The notes under the pieces: generated by a model
Told to the model about the DNA's origin: nothing
What the model saw: only the letters and a program-made list of their open reading frames with translations
Database searches by the model: none
In this document: positions 1 to 9,770 of the stretch, piece by piece
How positions within the stretch are numbered: position 1 is the first letter of the stretch
Layout: each line of letters opens with the position of its first letter
Assembly (NCBI GenBank): GCA_905221605.1
Contig: CAJNDS010002191.1
Location: 141,196 to 186,195 of the forward strand
Length of the DNA stretch: 45,000 nucleotides
Direction of reading: 5' to 3'
From: Symbiodinium natans
Taxonomy: Eukaryota; Sar; Dinophyceae; Suessiales; Symbiodiniaceae
Position numbers and translations under genes: made by a program

Positions 1-1356
1 AAACGGCCTGCCTCTTCCACCCAACAGGGCTTTGGGCAAGCAGCGCCTCCGAGCTGTTGGCTATGGTGCAAATTGGTGCAAAACATGACGAAAGTGAGAG
101 AAGTACCCGCAGAAGCAACCCTCAAAAGCCTCAGCTGCACCAGCTCATCCTCACATGGTAAAGGCCCCGCACCTGCCGAATCTGTCAAGCGCGGCTCTCT
201 GTCTGAACGCTTTCAAAGCCCTACTGCAGCAGAGGTTCATGCTGGCGGATTTGGGTCCCATGCAACATAGCTAATGACAATCCAGCCTCCACTTGGCGCG
301 AGCTTCTGATCAAGCCGCTCACGTGCATCCAAGCCGGCCTCGCACCATCACTGGCTTGAGCATGCATGAGCAGCCACCCTGTACGCTTACTGGCCCTGCT
401 ACGCCAATAAATTTCCAGTTGTAAGCTTTGAAAGAGTCCAGCCCCCTTGGCAAACCCACAGGCCTGGCGACAGCAGCGGACGTACAGTGTGACCAGCTCT
501 GCGCACGGTGAGCTCGCCAGCCGCTGCTGCACACCCCAAGCCCAGCAGTTAGACATCAGCAGAGCAAGGTTGTTTTTGACCAAAATGGTGTCTGGGCGTA
601 CTTGAGCTGGAGATTGGGAGTGACTTTTAAAGTCTCGCTTGAGTTCTCAGCCGAGACAAGTGAGCAACTCCAGTGTTTACAGAGGGGGCTATGCTGCGAA
701 GTCACGTTGAGCCGGGTGAGGCATCAGGATGCATCTCAGCAAGAACGAGGTGTTTCGACCCAGCTCCAAGCATCAACCTCTCTTCCCCATTCGCCTCTGT
801 GAGGAGGCATACCCACCTTGGCGCAGGGATAGCTCTCTCGCAAGTGGTCTTGACGCAGGAGGGAAGACACGTCGAGAAACAGCAAGCACCTGGTTTGTCC
901 TGGGTTGTCCGGCACTGAGATCACGTGTTAGATAGTAAGATGTCCAGTTTTGGAGTTGATCTGTACCAAATCATTGGGCTTGAGGCCGAAACGTGCCGAG
1001 ACCATTGCTAGATCGCGGGCTTGCAAAGAGCGGGGCAGCTCACGTTTGCGAAGCACCCCCCTAAATCAGACTTTGTCAAAGTCTGAGGCCTTGGGCAGGC
1101 CGACATAGGTTAAAGACTGGCTCCAGCCTGGTGACGGAACTCGTGCCGGCAATCTTGTGGCCAAGTGGCGAATGTGCCATCAACCAGGCTAGATCCACAA
1201 AACTAGACTGTAAACAAAAGCAATTCCCCACAAGAGTGGCAGTAACAGGGCAAGCACAGCTGTAAGCATATGTGACTCATATATCACACACCCACCGACT
1301 TTGTAAGGACCATCATCACTTTCACTGCTAAGCTGTCGCGACTGTCGCGGTGCAAC
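1..1356. other. No confident gene
   Basis: This stretch lies beyond the stop codon of the ADP-ribosyltransferase gene. A minus-strand open stretch at 221-583 is mildly exon-like, but it has no motif I recognise and no splice sites I can justify. I saw no RNA gene and no clear repeat. It is probably the intergenic region plus 3' flank, and possibly the last exons of another minus-strand gene. Confidence 0.4.
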
Positions 1357-1519
1357 CTACGAGAAGGTGATGACATAGGCAGGATATGCTGCGCCAGGCG
1401 ACTGTGTGACCTCAGGATCGCCCAGCCACGCTGTCAAGAAACTTGTCATGGCAAGGCCATCGGCTGAGCAGCGGGCGAAAATCTCAGGGTTGGAGAGGCT
1501 ATCTACTGAGGCATTGTAC
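1357..1519 (-). CDS. Last two exons of the ADP-ribosyltransferase gene
   Basis: Exon 1519-1477 follows the end of exon 1643-1598: CACCG before a GT donor joins G-TAC after the acceptor, giving HRYNA in frame. It ends at TTC before GCCCGC, a GC donor. A 75-base intron (1476-1402) leads to the final exon 1401-1357, which codes for Ser-Pro-Gly then AAYPAYVITF, Ser and a TAG stop. NPEIF and AYPAYVITF match the end of PARP catalytic domains, where the Glu is needed for catalysis. Placing the donor right after TTC drops a few residues compared with the family pattern. Confidence 0.75.
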
Positions 1520-4500
1520 CTTGCAGTCATCGCTATGACCAAAACGATTTATGTCTCTCGACTCTTCGGTGCGTATCACTGCTTGCCACACAGTCACCGG
1601 TGACGACCTTGACGGAAAGGGAGCACACCCTTGTGCTCCGGATCTGTCAGAAATTCTGCAAGGGCAAAACAAAGCAGCAGCCTGAATGTCAGGGCCAACA
1701 GAGCCTCCCAGACAAACAAACCCGTTCGTGAGCAGGCAAAGCCTTAGGTCACTTCCATGCCCAAAGCTCTCTAAACCAAATCACGCCATGAAAGAGAGAC
1801 GGCGTGTTGCTGTCGTATAAACACTTTGCTGCAAAGCTGCAGAATTTGCCGGCTGCCATCAATCGAAGGACTGCAAAAACCACCGTCATAAACGTACCTG
1901 TTGCAGTTGGCTTGGCTTGTCTATATGGAGACCGAGGAGGGCGAACGCGAAGCCGCGTGTTTTTTGGTCTGGGGACCACGACCACTACAGCTACTACACT
2001 ACGACCACCACCCAGGACATGGGAACTACCCCGAGAGAAACGCGCAGAGAATCCCCCTCAGCCGAGTATCCCTGGAGTGCCCTCCCCAGAGAAGCCCACA
2101 GAGAGTCCTGCCGCCCACATTGCCCCCATTGCCCACGTTCGCATTCTCCACATTGCCCAATGTGCCACGTTGCCCACATTGCCCACACCCTAGCAACGGA
2201 GTATCCTGAACACCCATGGAAAATTTTGCCGAGTATCCTTGGAGTGCCCACCCTCAAGAAATCCCACGGGGAGTGTCACGACGCAAGCCCGCGGCGTATC
2301 CGCAATGTTTGATTCTTGGGGGCGCACGGCTGCCGGCCAACCACTATCAATCAATGTGAGCCCACTGCAAACCCATCGCGTGAGCTGTGTGTTTGCCAAT
2401 GGGGGGCTGAACCTTTAAGCAGCGCAAAGCTCGCAGAAATAGTCGTAGGATGAATAACAATAGCAGTGGTAGACTATACTGCTACGACGACCACTCCACC
2501 ACCACCACCACCACCACCACCACCACCACTACCAATGCCACTACTACTACTACGACCACCCCGACGACTTGGGAACTACCACTTCTGGTGCTTTTTGTGC
2601 AGCGGTAGACTACAGCTACTACGACAACTACCACTACTGCAACTGCTACGACGACACGACCACGACGACGACCACCACAACCACGACGACGACGACGAGT
2701 GCTACTTTTTTTTTGCTGGGGAGAGGGGGGGCGGCTACCACTACGGCTACTGCTAGTACTACTAGTACTACATCTCAACACTGCAAGTGCCTACGTTAAT
2801 GCACCAGAAGCCCTCAGCACTACTGCAAATGGTACCATTACTACGTTGTTTTCTGTCTAGAAGCGCAGATTTTAGTTTGGGAGGACAAAGCCAGAGAAGC
2901 AGTTGACCTCGGGGAGGCAAAAAACAAGAAGAGAAGTGCCTGACAACTACTTTCTCGCATTCGTCCTGAGACCGAAGCCAATTCACAACTGCCAGGCATG
3001 CAAAGCAAGCAAGCGCACCAGTCATCAGTCACAGGCAAGTGGCTTGGCGTCACGGGCGAAGTATGTTCCAGATCCCCAAAGCGCATTTCCTCGAGTTCCA
3101 GACATCAAGGGCTGGAAGCCTTGCAGCAGAGGGCTTCTCACGAATCATCGCTGAACATGGGCACTTGCCTTCTCTAATCGGCGACATCGCCTGTGTAAGC
3201 AGAATGCAGCCCGCCTGAAATGGGATTGGAGACGATAGAATCCTCAGACTTTGTCGTGCCCGGCCGTTTGGGCAAAGACATAGTCAGTGCCAGCAACCAC
3301 ATACTCTTAGTGAAAAAACCTGGGCACTATTCACTGCAAGAGATTGCTCCAAGTCTCCACCGCACTTGAGCCATGGAAAACCCAACGCGTGTGTAATCCT
3401 GGAATGAATGGAACCTCAGTCTTGATGGTGCTGCCGCGCGACACGGCCACAAAATAGCAACTCGCTCTCAAAATGGTGTCACTCTTCCCGTATACTGCCG
3501 AACCGCTCCCTGATTCTCCACGCCGCGCTGCAGCGCCTCTCCATATGATTTTGGAGGCGTTTGCTTGGGGGGACGAGTCGGACAGAACTATCCGAAGGTG
3601 CAAGGCCAAAGGAAACAAAAAAACATGCCTTGCAGTATGGCTCTGCACTGCCATCCTCTTGCATTCCGTTCTCCACGCGCTCAATCTTCAGAATGTTGAT
3701 ATGCTGCCACATGGCAGGATTCATGTCCTCGCATTCAAACATGTCGCACCCGATATGAAGGCAAGCGTCTCTGGCAGGCTGCTGCAAGAAGACGACTGAG
3801 GCATGCAGTAAGCGTGGTTTCTTCAAACTGCCGAGCTCATGATCCGGCAACGAACGCTTTTCACCTCGCTGGCTTCGGTGTTGGAGGAAGTCTTTGCCTC
3901 TTCGATTGCCAACTCCAGTCCGAGCATTGTTATGGGCACACGCCACCATGAACCAAAAACCTGGATGTGGCGCCACTGCCAATCAACAACTCGGCGATGT
4001 CAGCACTCCCGTCTATGGCAACCATGTCAAGGGCCGTCAGCCCATCACCGTTTGCTGCGTGTACATCAGCCCGGCTGCGGAGCAAGAGGTCTACAACGCC
4101 TGCATGACCTCGATCCGCGGCTACATGCAGAGGTCCATCATTATCTGAACTTAAGATGTTGACGTCCGCCCTTCTTTCCAGCAAGACTTGGGCAACCTCT
4201 TTGTGCCCTTCACGGGACGCGAAAATCAACGGACTGTAGCCAGCTGCATCCGCCATGTCTACAGAAGCGTGAGCCGCGAGCAACATCTCCACTGGTTCAA
4301 CGAGACTTTGATACGCGGCAAAATGTAAAGGGCTTTTCCCATCATGACAGATGCTGTTAGCCTCCGCAGAACTTTGGAGCAAAGCCTGGCAAGTCGCGGT
4401 GTGCCCCTTCGCAACAGCACAGTGCAACGGGGATGCTCCTGCAGAGTTTGGCGTATTGACCTGCGCCTTTGCTTCGAGAAGGGCCAACAATACCGGCAAG

Positions 4501-5460
4501 TGCCCACGTGCAGCTGCGACGTGGAGCGGTGTGATCTCTGTTTTTGCGAAAGCCTGCTGTGCGTCGGCTTTCTCGGCCAGCAGCAGGCGGGCAACACTTT
4601 CATGACCTGACGCTCGGCTCTCCACTTGATGGTATTTATGGCAAAAACAAAGACTTGTTCCAGAAATAAGCTGCAACTGTGAACGCGTCTTACGGCCTGA
4701 CGGGATGAGCCTTGATCATGCTCGCCCAAAGTACCTATGTTGATTGCCCCGACCCTTCTGCCTAGCGCCAGTGCCACACACTCATCCCCTTCGACCCTGC
4801 CGACGCCGCCTCATCCGCCACTCATTGCCAGTGAAACAGACTCCCCGACTGGTTCCCGATGGGGTAATTGAAAACAGGCTCTGGTACAGGGGAACGACGA
4901 CTGTGTACCAATAACAAAACTGAGGGATTACCGGGGTGAAACCGTGAGAGGGGGAGAGGACTTTGCAAAGGCTGGTGGAAAGTGACTTCGAAGGAAGGTT
5001 GGCTTCAGAGGGAGAGAATATGGGTAGGCAGCAATCTCGGGTTGCGTGAGCGTGCGCCCGCTGGCTGTCTGCTGCTTTTCTTCTTTCATGGGCCTAAGAG
5101 GGCACTCAAGTCACCAGCGAGGTTCTCCCCAGGCGACTGCGTGCACGGGGCTGTCCGATGTTTGGTGGGGAAGATTCGGGATAGAGCAAGTGCAGTTTCA
5201 TTTTTTCGCATAGTGTGTGACAAAGGATCGGGCTCCCAGCGAACACCTTCATCAAGATTTGTTCGTATTCCTTCATGAGTCTCTGCTATCTCTCTGCGCA
5301 GCGCATTGTGCCGCCAGCCTCTTTCTGCTGCCAGGTGTAGAGGAGTGCCGAATTGACGGTGGGTGCTCGAAACATCCGACCGACGTTCGAGGACACGCTG
5401 CGTGAGCTCAGTGATGCCCAATCCTGCAGACAGGTGCAGCAGCGTCGTTCCATCACCTCA
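1357..5460 (-). CDS. Ankyrin-repeat ADP-ribosyltransferase (tankyrase/PARP-like), multi-exon, 5' end not defined
   Basis: Predicted to transfer ADP-ribose from NAD+ to proteins, with ankyrin repeats as the likely substrate-binding arm. In coding order: ankyrin exons at about 5459-5319 and 4606-3930; an exon near 3800-3668 with ILKIERVENG, the lead-in to PARP catalytic domains; an exon near 3425-3335 with TRWVFHGSSAVE (NAD-binding His); an exon near 3128-3044 with LWGSGTYFARDA (conserved Tyr); an exon at 1643-1598 with DPEHKGVLPFRQGRHR; an exon at 1519-1477 with YNASVDSLSNPEIF (likely catalytic Glu); and a last exon at 1401-1357 with AAYPAYVITF and a TAG stop. The His-Tyr-Glu triad is therefore present. 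At least one exon between the Tyr and DPEHKG exons was not found. Two junctions use GC donors. The few residues normally between PEIF and the Pro-Gly-Ala-Ala stretch are missing in this model, so that junction may be wrong or the gene altered. Confidence 0.8.
1976..2300 (-). repeat. Degenerate copy of the 26-bp minisatellite family, locus 1 (inverted)
   Basis: Short imperfect repeats such as GAGTATCCCTGGAGTGCCC and GAGTATCCTTGGAGTGCCC resemble the reverse complement of the CTCTGGGGTTGGGCACTCC unit at 8.65-8.97 kb and 32.58-32.78 kb. The middle (about 2120-2195) has degenerated into CCCACATTG runs. It lies in an intron of the ADP-ribosyltransferase gene. Confidence 0.6.
2466..2775. repeat. CCA/CTA/CGA trinucleotide-rich tract
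   Basis: A run of CCACCA is followed by CTACTA, CGACGA and ACCACG triplets, ending in ACTAGTACT repeats. All frames stay open on both strands, giving poly-Pro, poly-Thr and poly-Val stretches that are repeat artefacts and not genes. A similar tract sits at 9.13-9.38 kb. It lies in an intron of the ADP-ribosyltransferase gene. Confidence 0.85.
3044..3425 (-). CDS. Two ART catalytic-core exons (His and Tyr motifs)
   Basis: The upper exon (about 3425-3335) encodes EVPFIPGLHTRWVFHGSSA; the His-Gly pair is the NAD-binding signature of H-Y-E ADP-ribosyltransferases. The lower exon (about 3128-3044) encodes GFQPLMSGTRGNALWGSG followed by TYFARDA, carrying the second invariant residue (Tyr). The intron between them covers about 3330-3130. 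Neither exon forms a long open frame, so simple ORF finding misses the catalytic core. Confidence 0.8.
3930..4606 (-). CDS. Ankyrin-repeat exon of the ART gene
   Basis: About 225 residues of tandem 33-residue ankyrin repeats. Repeated features include TPLHVAAARGH, SPLHCAVAKGH, SPLHFAA, SPLIFASREGH, GPLHVAADRGH and TALDMVA. Each unit has the Thr/Ser-Pro-Leu-His turn and the paired-helix pattern ending in LLL. The exon start at 4606 is fixed by joining to exon 5459-5319: AAER plus GHESVARLLL restores a perfect ankyrin helix across a GC-AG intron (4607-5318). The final residues before the stop near 3930 may already be intron, because the catalytic exons follow downstream. Confidence 0.9.
5319..5459 (-). 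CDS. Upstream ankyrin exon of the ART gene
   Basis: Encodes GDGTTLLHLSAGLGITEL and then a second repeat ending GTPLHLAAERG. The upper edge is placed at an AG acceptor before GGTGATGGAACG; the lower edge is the GC donor described for the next exon. More ankyrin or other exons probably lie further up, but the CA repeat at 5.77-5.88 kb intervenes and I could not place them. Confidence 0.75.
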
Positions 5461-5764
5461 CTTGGCACAACTATGATTATGGGAGGCAGGGCTTCTTGAG
5501 TTTTTTTGGGGGTGGGCTCTTTTTTGCTTTGGAGCCTTGGGGTGAGTACGCGCGCTGTACCATCGGGAGGTTTTCCCCCCTAGACGTAGTGCAGATTTCC
5601 AAAAGGAAATAGCCACGCGTGCCTTCCAGGATCCGAAATGACAGATGGAGTAAACCGGCTCGCCACCTTCTGGCGATCATCCGCAAACCCATTTTTAAGC
5701 ACCCCTGAGTACTACTTATCTGCAGTCCATTTGTCTGTGATCTCTCTTCTTGCACAAGAAACCA

Positions 5765-5796
5765 CAGGCGCGCGCACACACACACACACACACACA

Positions 5797-5885
<89 letters not shown>

Positions 5886-6036
5886 TCACACACACTATCA
5901 CACACTATCACTATGACTCACTCACTCACTCACTCACTCAATCAGACTCAATCACTCTCAGCCACTCACACTCACATGGTGACACACACACACACAAGCC
6001 ACAGCATCCCACAGCATCCCACAGCATCCCACAGCA
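5765..6036. repeat. Long CA microsatellite with CTCA and CACAGCATCC side repeats
   Basis: About 50 almost uninterrupted CA dinucleotides (5775-5880), then CACTCACT tetranucleotides to about 5945, a second short CA run near 5983-5996, and three copies of a CACAGCATCC decamer (about 6000-6032). Open frames here only read His-Thr or Cys-Val repeats. Confidence 0.95.
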
Positions 6037-6120
6037 ACCCACAGCCCCGACTCCAAACTTGGGTTCAGAGCGCCCAACTCCTCAAAAATCTTCAGTCTCT
6101 TAAGCTGAGCTCTCCAAACC

Positions 6121-6718
6121 TTAAGCATAATACATCCTCCTACGATCGCCCAGGCTGAGAAACCTTCGGCAAATTTCTTTCGGATCCTTCGGGCTACTCG
6201 CTATTCCTCGCTGTCGAGAGCTGGCTGCAAACCACAGAAGTCGGCTAAGGACCGGCGGTGATGTTGATGCTTCCGCATGCCTCCAAGTGACGGTCCAAAG
6301 CCTGAGTCGGAAGTCCAGGAAGGCATTCCTCCACGCGCGCCAGAACAGCTTGTGAGGCACGTCTGGTACGGAGAACCTGTCCACCACTCCAAGGATTGCA
6401 TTTGCTGCTGTGCTTAGTGGAACTTTGCTGGTTGCAGCGCAAGCGTTTCACTACATGATTTGCTTTGACACGATGCCGCGTCGGTGGCGCACCTCGCGCG
6501 GAGCTGTGTAGCCAAGGCAGTTTGCCAGCGTCTCCTTCCAATTCCAACACATACATGCGTTGCCTGCGCAGCCTGCATAGCCTGCACAGCACGAAACTCT
6601 CACGATCCCTCCAACTCGCGTGCGATGCATTACTTCCTCCCACCACCCCAACCCACGCAGCCTCCAACAAGCTTGCGAGCTCACCCTCAGCGAGCTCCAT
6701 GACAGCCAAACAATCCAA
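6121..6718 (-). CDS. Possible exon(s) of an unrecognised gene
   Basis: An open minus-strand stretch of about 157 codons with a natural-looking composition, including MYVLELEGDAGKLPWLH and ECLPGLPTQALDRHLEACG. It could be one or two exons upstream in the ankyrin/ART gene, or part of a separate gene. I recognise no domain, and the open length alone is weak evidence in this GC-rich DNA. Confidence 0.3.
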
Positions 6719-6719
6719 A

Positions 6720-8240
6720 CATGCTTGACACTAAGTGCCAGTTATTCATTGCTGATAATGGCGACCATGATGATGGTGGGGATGCTGAGAATGGCGATGA
6801 AGTTGCTGTTGTTGCATCTACTGTGATCTTCCGGCACATCGACAGCCAAGAGTGATCACACGTGAGCCACGCCTCCAATGTTCATGACACAGTTCTCTGT
6901 TCCAAGGGCGCTAGTTAAGCCTCTAAGCATCAGCCCTGGAGCCATAGACAGCAGGCAAAGCAGAACAAAAAGAGGATCAAAATGGACCAAAGAGTCGCGA
7001 GTGCATTGTCTGCTTTGCCAAGGAACTGCATACGCACGAGCCACTGCAGGCTGCGCCCTGAAGATCGTGGCAACCTTCTGATACCTCAGGCCGTGAAGGG
7101 CCGGTGAGGGGCAGCCTATCATGCTCACGAAATCTCTCGGAACTTCGGAACATGTGTGGGGACTGGTATGTCGCGTTGCTCCTCGGAATCGCTCTCTACC
7201 TCAAAGAGTATCTGCTCATCCATGCCTGCCACATGGGGTCAAGAGGACGGTGCCACCGGACTTGCGACATCCAACCCCGAGCCCTGCAACAGCCCGAGGC
7301 CCGCCAGACTGAACAGGGCTATGTGGGACGGTGGTTTGCACTGTGGCTGCACTTCGGTACATCTTCCCCAACATCGAAAGCCCCGAGCCCTGCGCGTCTT
7401 TCGGCTATCGCTTGAGGCATGGACAGAGCTTGGCGAATTGTCCAACCAGCCAACCCGAAATGCCAGAAGCACTGAGGAATTCGGTGGCCGCCCTGCCTTC
7501 GGCAGAAGGCAGCAAAATTCTAACCAAACGTGCGTGCAGCCCGCATCATGAAGAATGGCTTTAGCATGTAGAGACACAAACACCCATGTTTCACGGCATA
7601 CTCTTTGCTAAGGGGTCTAGATGCTGCTGTGCTCGCAGCTATTGTCAGACTAGAAGCATCGAGCACATGGGTTCACACACAGGTTCGCACGAGCCCCGGG
7701 TGGAGGAGGAGGGCTTGGCACTGAGCCCGCAATCCTATTGCAGACCCTGACGCCCAACATTCTAAGGCCCTTAGCCCAGAAACAGACCAGCGCTTTGGCG
7801 AGCGCTTGGCTCGCTGTGGGGCAGGGCGCCTATCCCTGTCGGTTATTCCGCAGGAAGTTGGCACCTGGTTTTTGACATTAGTTGTACATCTTACATGGAA
7901 TCGCGCTTTTGCGAGAAGTTTTCTGTATACACGGAAGTTATAATGAAGTTACGACTATCAGGTCATCTTCAACCATCACGTCCTCTTCAATCACGAGGTC
8001 CACTGCAACCTCGCCATCGGTCCCACTGTGGGCCTCACCATTTGCCTTTCCATTTGCCTCGCCATCGGTCTCGCCATTGGCCACACTATCAGCCTCACGA
8101 TAGGCCTCGACTCAGAAAGAATAGTAAATTTTCTCGCACTGATACTTGAACAAGGTTGATCCCTCACTGTACGCGAGAAAGCAAAACAGGAGCTGCTTTT
8201 GCATCCGACAGCAGAGCCATCTTGTGTACTAGGTGATCGC
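6720..8240. other. No supportable gene; short imperfect repeats near the end
   Basis: Several open stretches exist on both strands, but none carries a motif or splice pattern I can defend. From about 7980 to 8105 the + strand has short imperfect repeats built on CTCGCCATCGGTC, CTCACCATTTGCC and related 12- to 18-base units. Confidence 0.4.
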
Positions 8241-8345
8241 CAGGACACGCCTCCTCTAAAGTTCCCCCTTAGCCTGCCGCCCTCAGGAAGGACTCGCTAG
8301 GACACGCCTCGTAGACTCGCCAGGACACGCCTTGTGTGGCCCCCT
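8232..8345. repeat. GCCAGGACACGCC direct repeats
   Basis: Near-identical GCCAGGACACGCCT (once GCTAGGACACGCCT) occurs near 8237, 8296 and 8319, each followed by similar CTCGTAGA or TTGTGTGG sequence. It sits just before the 26-bp minisatellite locus and may be part of the same repeat cluster. Confidence 0.6.
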
Positions 8346-8646
8346 CACGACATACCTCGTGTGGCGACCCCGGCGTCCCGGTGACTGCTGGTTCGGGACG
8401 AAAGAACGACAATTTTCGAGCGAGTTCACCAGTGTCCGGACGGGAATCCGACACTCGCGGATGCTTGCCAACGCTTGCGGACGCTTGCGGACGCGGTGCA
8501 CGGATTTCGCGTCAACTCCCTGACCTCCAGACCCCAACCAAAAAACGAGAACCATTCTGCTACGCTTCGGGAACAAAACCCAACAACAATAACACGAACG
8601 CTAACAAACAAGAAACAAGAAACAAGAACAACAATAATTATTTTAC

Positions 8647-8970
8647 TTCGAACATCCCCACCCTCTCTTGGCAGAGATACTCTGGGGTTGGGCAACACTC
8701 TGGGGTTGCGTACTCCAAGGAGACTCTGGGGTTGGGCACTCCAGGGAGACCCTGGGGTTGGGCAAGGGAGACTCTGGGCACTCCGGGAACACTCTGGGTT
8801 GGGCACTCTAGGGAGACTCTGGGGTTGGGCACTCCAGGGAGATTCTGGGGCTGGGTACTCCGGGGACACTCTGGGTTGGGCACTCTAGGGAGACTCTGGG
8901 GTTGGGCACTCCAGGGACACTCTGTTGGGCACTCCAGGGACACTTGGGGTTGGGCACTCCAGGGATGAGC
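8647..8970 (+). repeat. 26-bp minisatellite, locus 2
   Basis: About twelve copies of a unit close to GACTCTGGGGTTGGGCACTC plus CAGGGA, with single-base and 1-base length variants. It begins with a leader (TTCGAACATCCCCACCCTC...) also found at the start of locus 3 at 32.56 kb. The peptide repeats in all frames are by-products. Confidence 0.9.
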
Positions 8971-9054
8971 GCGGGCGAGGACAAGACTTCCGGGCGAGGA
9001 GAAGAGTTCCGGGCGAGGAGCAGAGTTGAGTTTAAAATCTAACAACCCCACACC

Positions 9055-9385
9055 GGGTGGGGAACAAGAACACAAACAAACAAGAAACAAGAACAACAAT
9101 AACAAGAACAGCCATAACAACAAGTAAAACTTCTCTGCTACTGCTACTGCTACTGCTACTGCCCCCGCTACCACTACCACCAACAATAGTATTTTCTGCC
9201 ACCACCACTACCACTGTCCTTACCGCGACCACCACAACCACCACCACCACCACCACCACCGCTACCACTGCCACCCCCTACCTCCGACTGCCACCACTTC
9301 TCCTATTACTTGTACGAATAACAAGAACAACTACAATATCTTCTCCCACTAGTACTGCAACTACGATCAATCGTACTACCAACTG
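9055..9385. repeat. AACAAGAAC-rich and CCA/CTA trinucleotide tract
   Basis: AACAAGAACAACAATAAC repeats (about 9062-9128) run into CTACTGCTACTG and CCACCACCACCA triplets. The same AAC/AAGAAC motif precedes the minisatellite at 8590-8640, so this tract brackets locus 2. Confidence 0.85.
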
Positions 9386-9406
9386 CTCCCGACATATTTA
9401 CGTTAT

Positions 9407-9770
9407 TTATGCTGAAAAGTGAGCCTCAAACCACTGGCACATTCGTTCGGGGTCGTTCTCGAACTTCCCGAGCCACAATATGCCCGACACGGCCAAAGCA
9501 GCGGGCAGAAGCAGCGTGGAATTGGAAATGCCATACAAGCCTCCAATGCACCAGCTGAGCGCATCTTCCTCCGCGACGTTGGAGAGGAAGATAGAGACCA
9601 CCAGCATGCAAGCCAGCAAAAATATGGACACAATGGGTACACCGAGAATGCATCTCAGCTTTCTCGGCAGCAGCAGAAGTACGACAAGTAGGGGGAGTGC
9701 ACCAAGTAACGTCGACAAAGTTGACAAGAAGATGGACCTCACCACCTCAGCTTGCATGTCAAACGCTCAA
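9407..9770 (-). CDS. C-terminal membrane exon of the GPS protein
   Basis: About 116 codons. Hydrophobic helices include LLGALPLLVVLLLLP, PIVSIFLLACMLVVSIFL and TLLLPAALAVSGILWLG, followed by a charged end (ENDPERMCQWF) and a stop. Upstream, an exon near 10010-9883 reads LLIFCELYSEWAVMAAFCN and continues to GSTAEL before a GT donor. Joining the two gives a continuous membrane domain. The long frame that runs on to 9850 is then read-through of an intron. Confidence 0.65.

Noticed and set aside
3360-3380. CTTGAGCCATGGAAAA as a reversed spliced-leader relict
   Set aside because: Only the first bases agree with the dinoflagellate spliced leader complement, and it lies inside an ART exon.
5477-6103. 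Open frames of 90-135 codons through the CA repeat (Cys-Val or His-Thr repeats)
   Set aside because: They are dinucleotide repeat read-through with no other coding sign.
8283-9186. Frames with GVPNPRVSLECP-type peptide repeats considered as a repeat protein
   Set aside because: The period is 26 with 25-base variants, so the frame shifts between units. Loci 1 and 3 carry the same units in unrelated contexts, which fits a minisatellite better.
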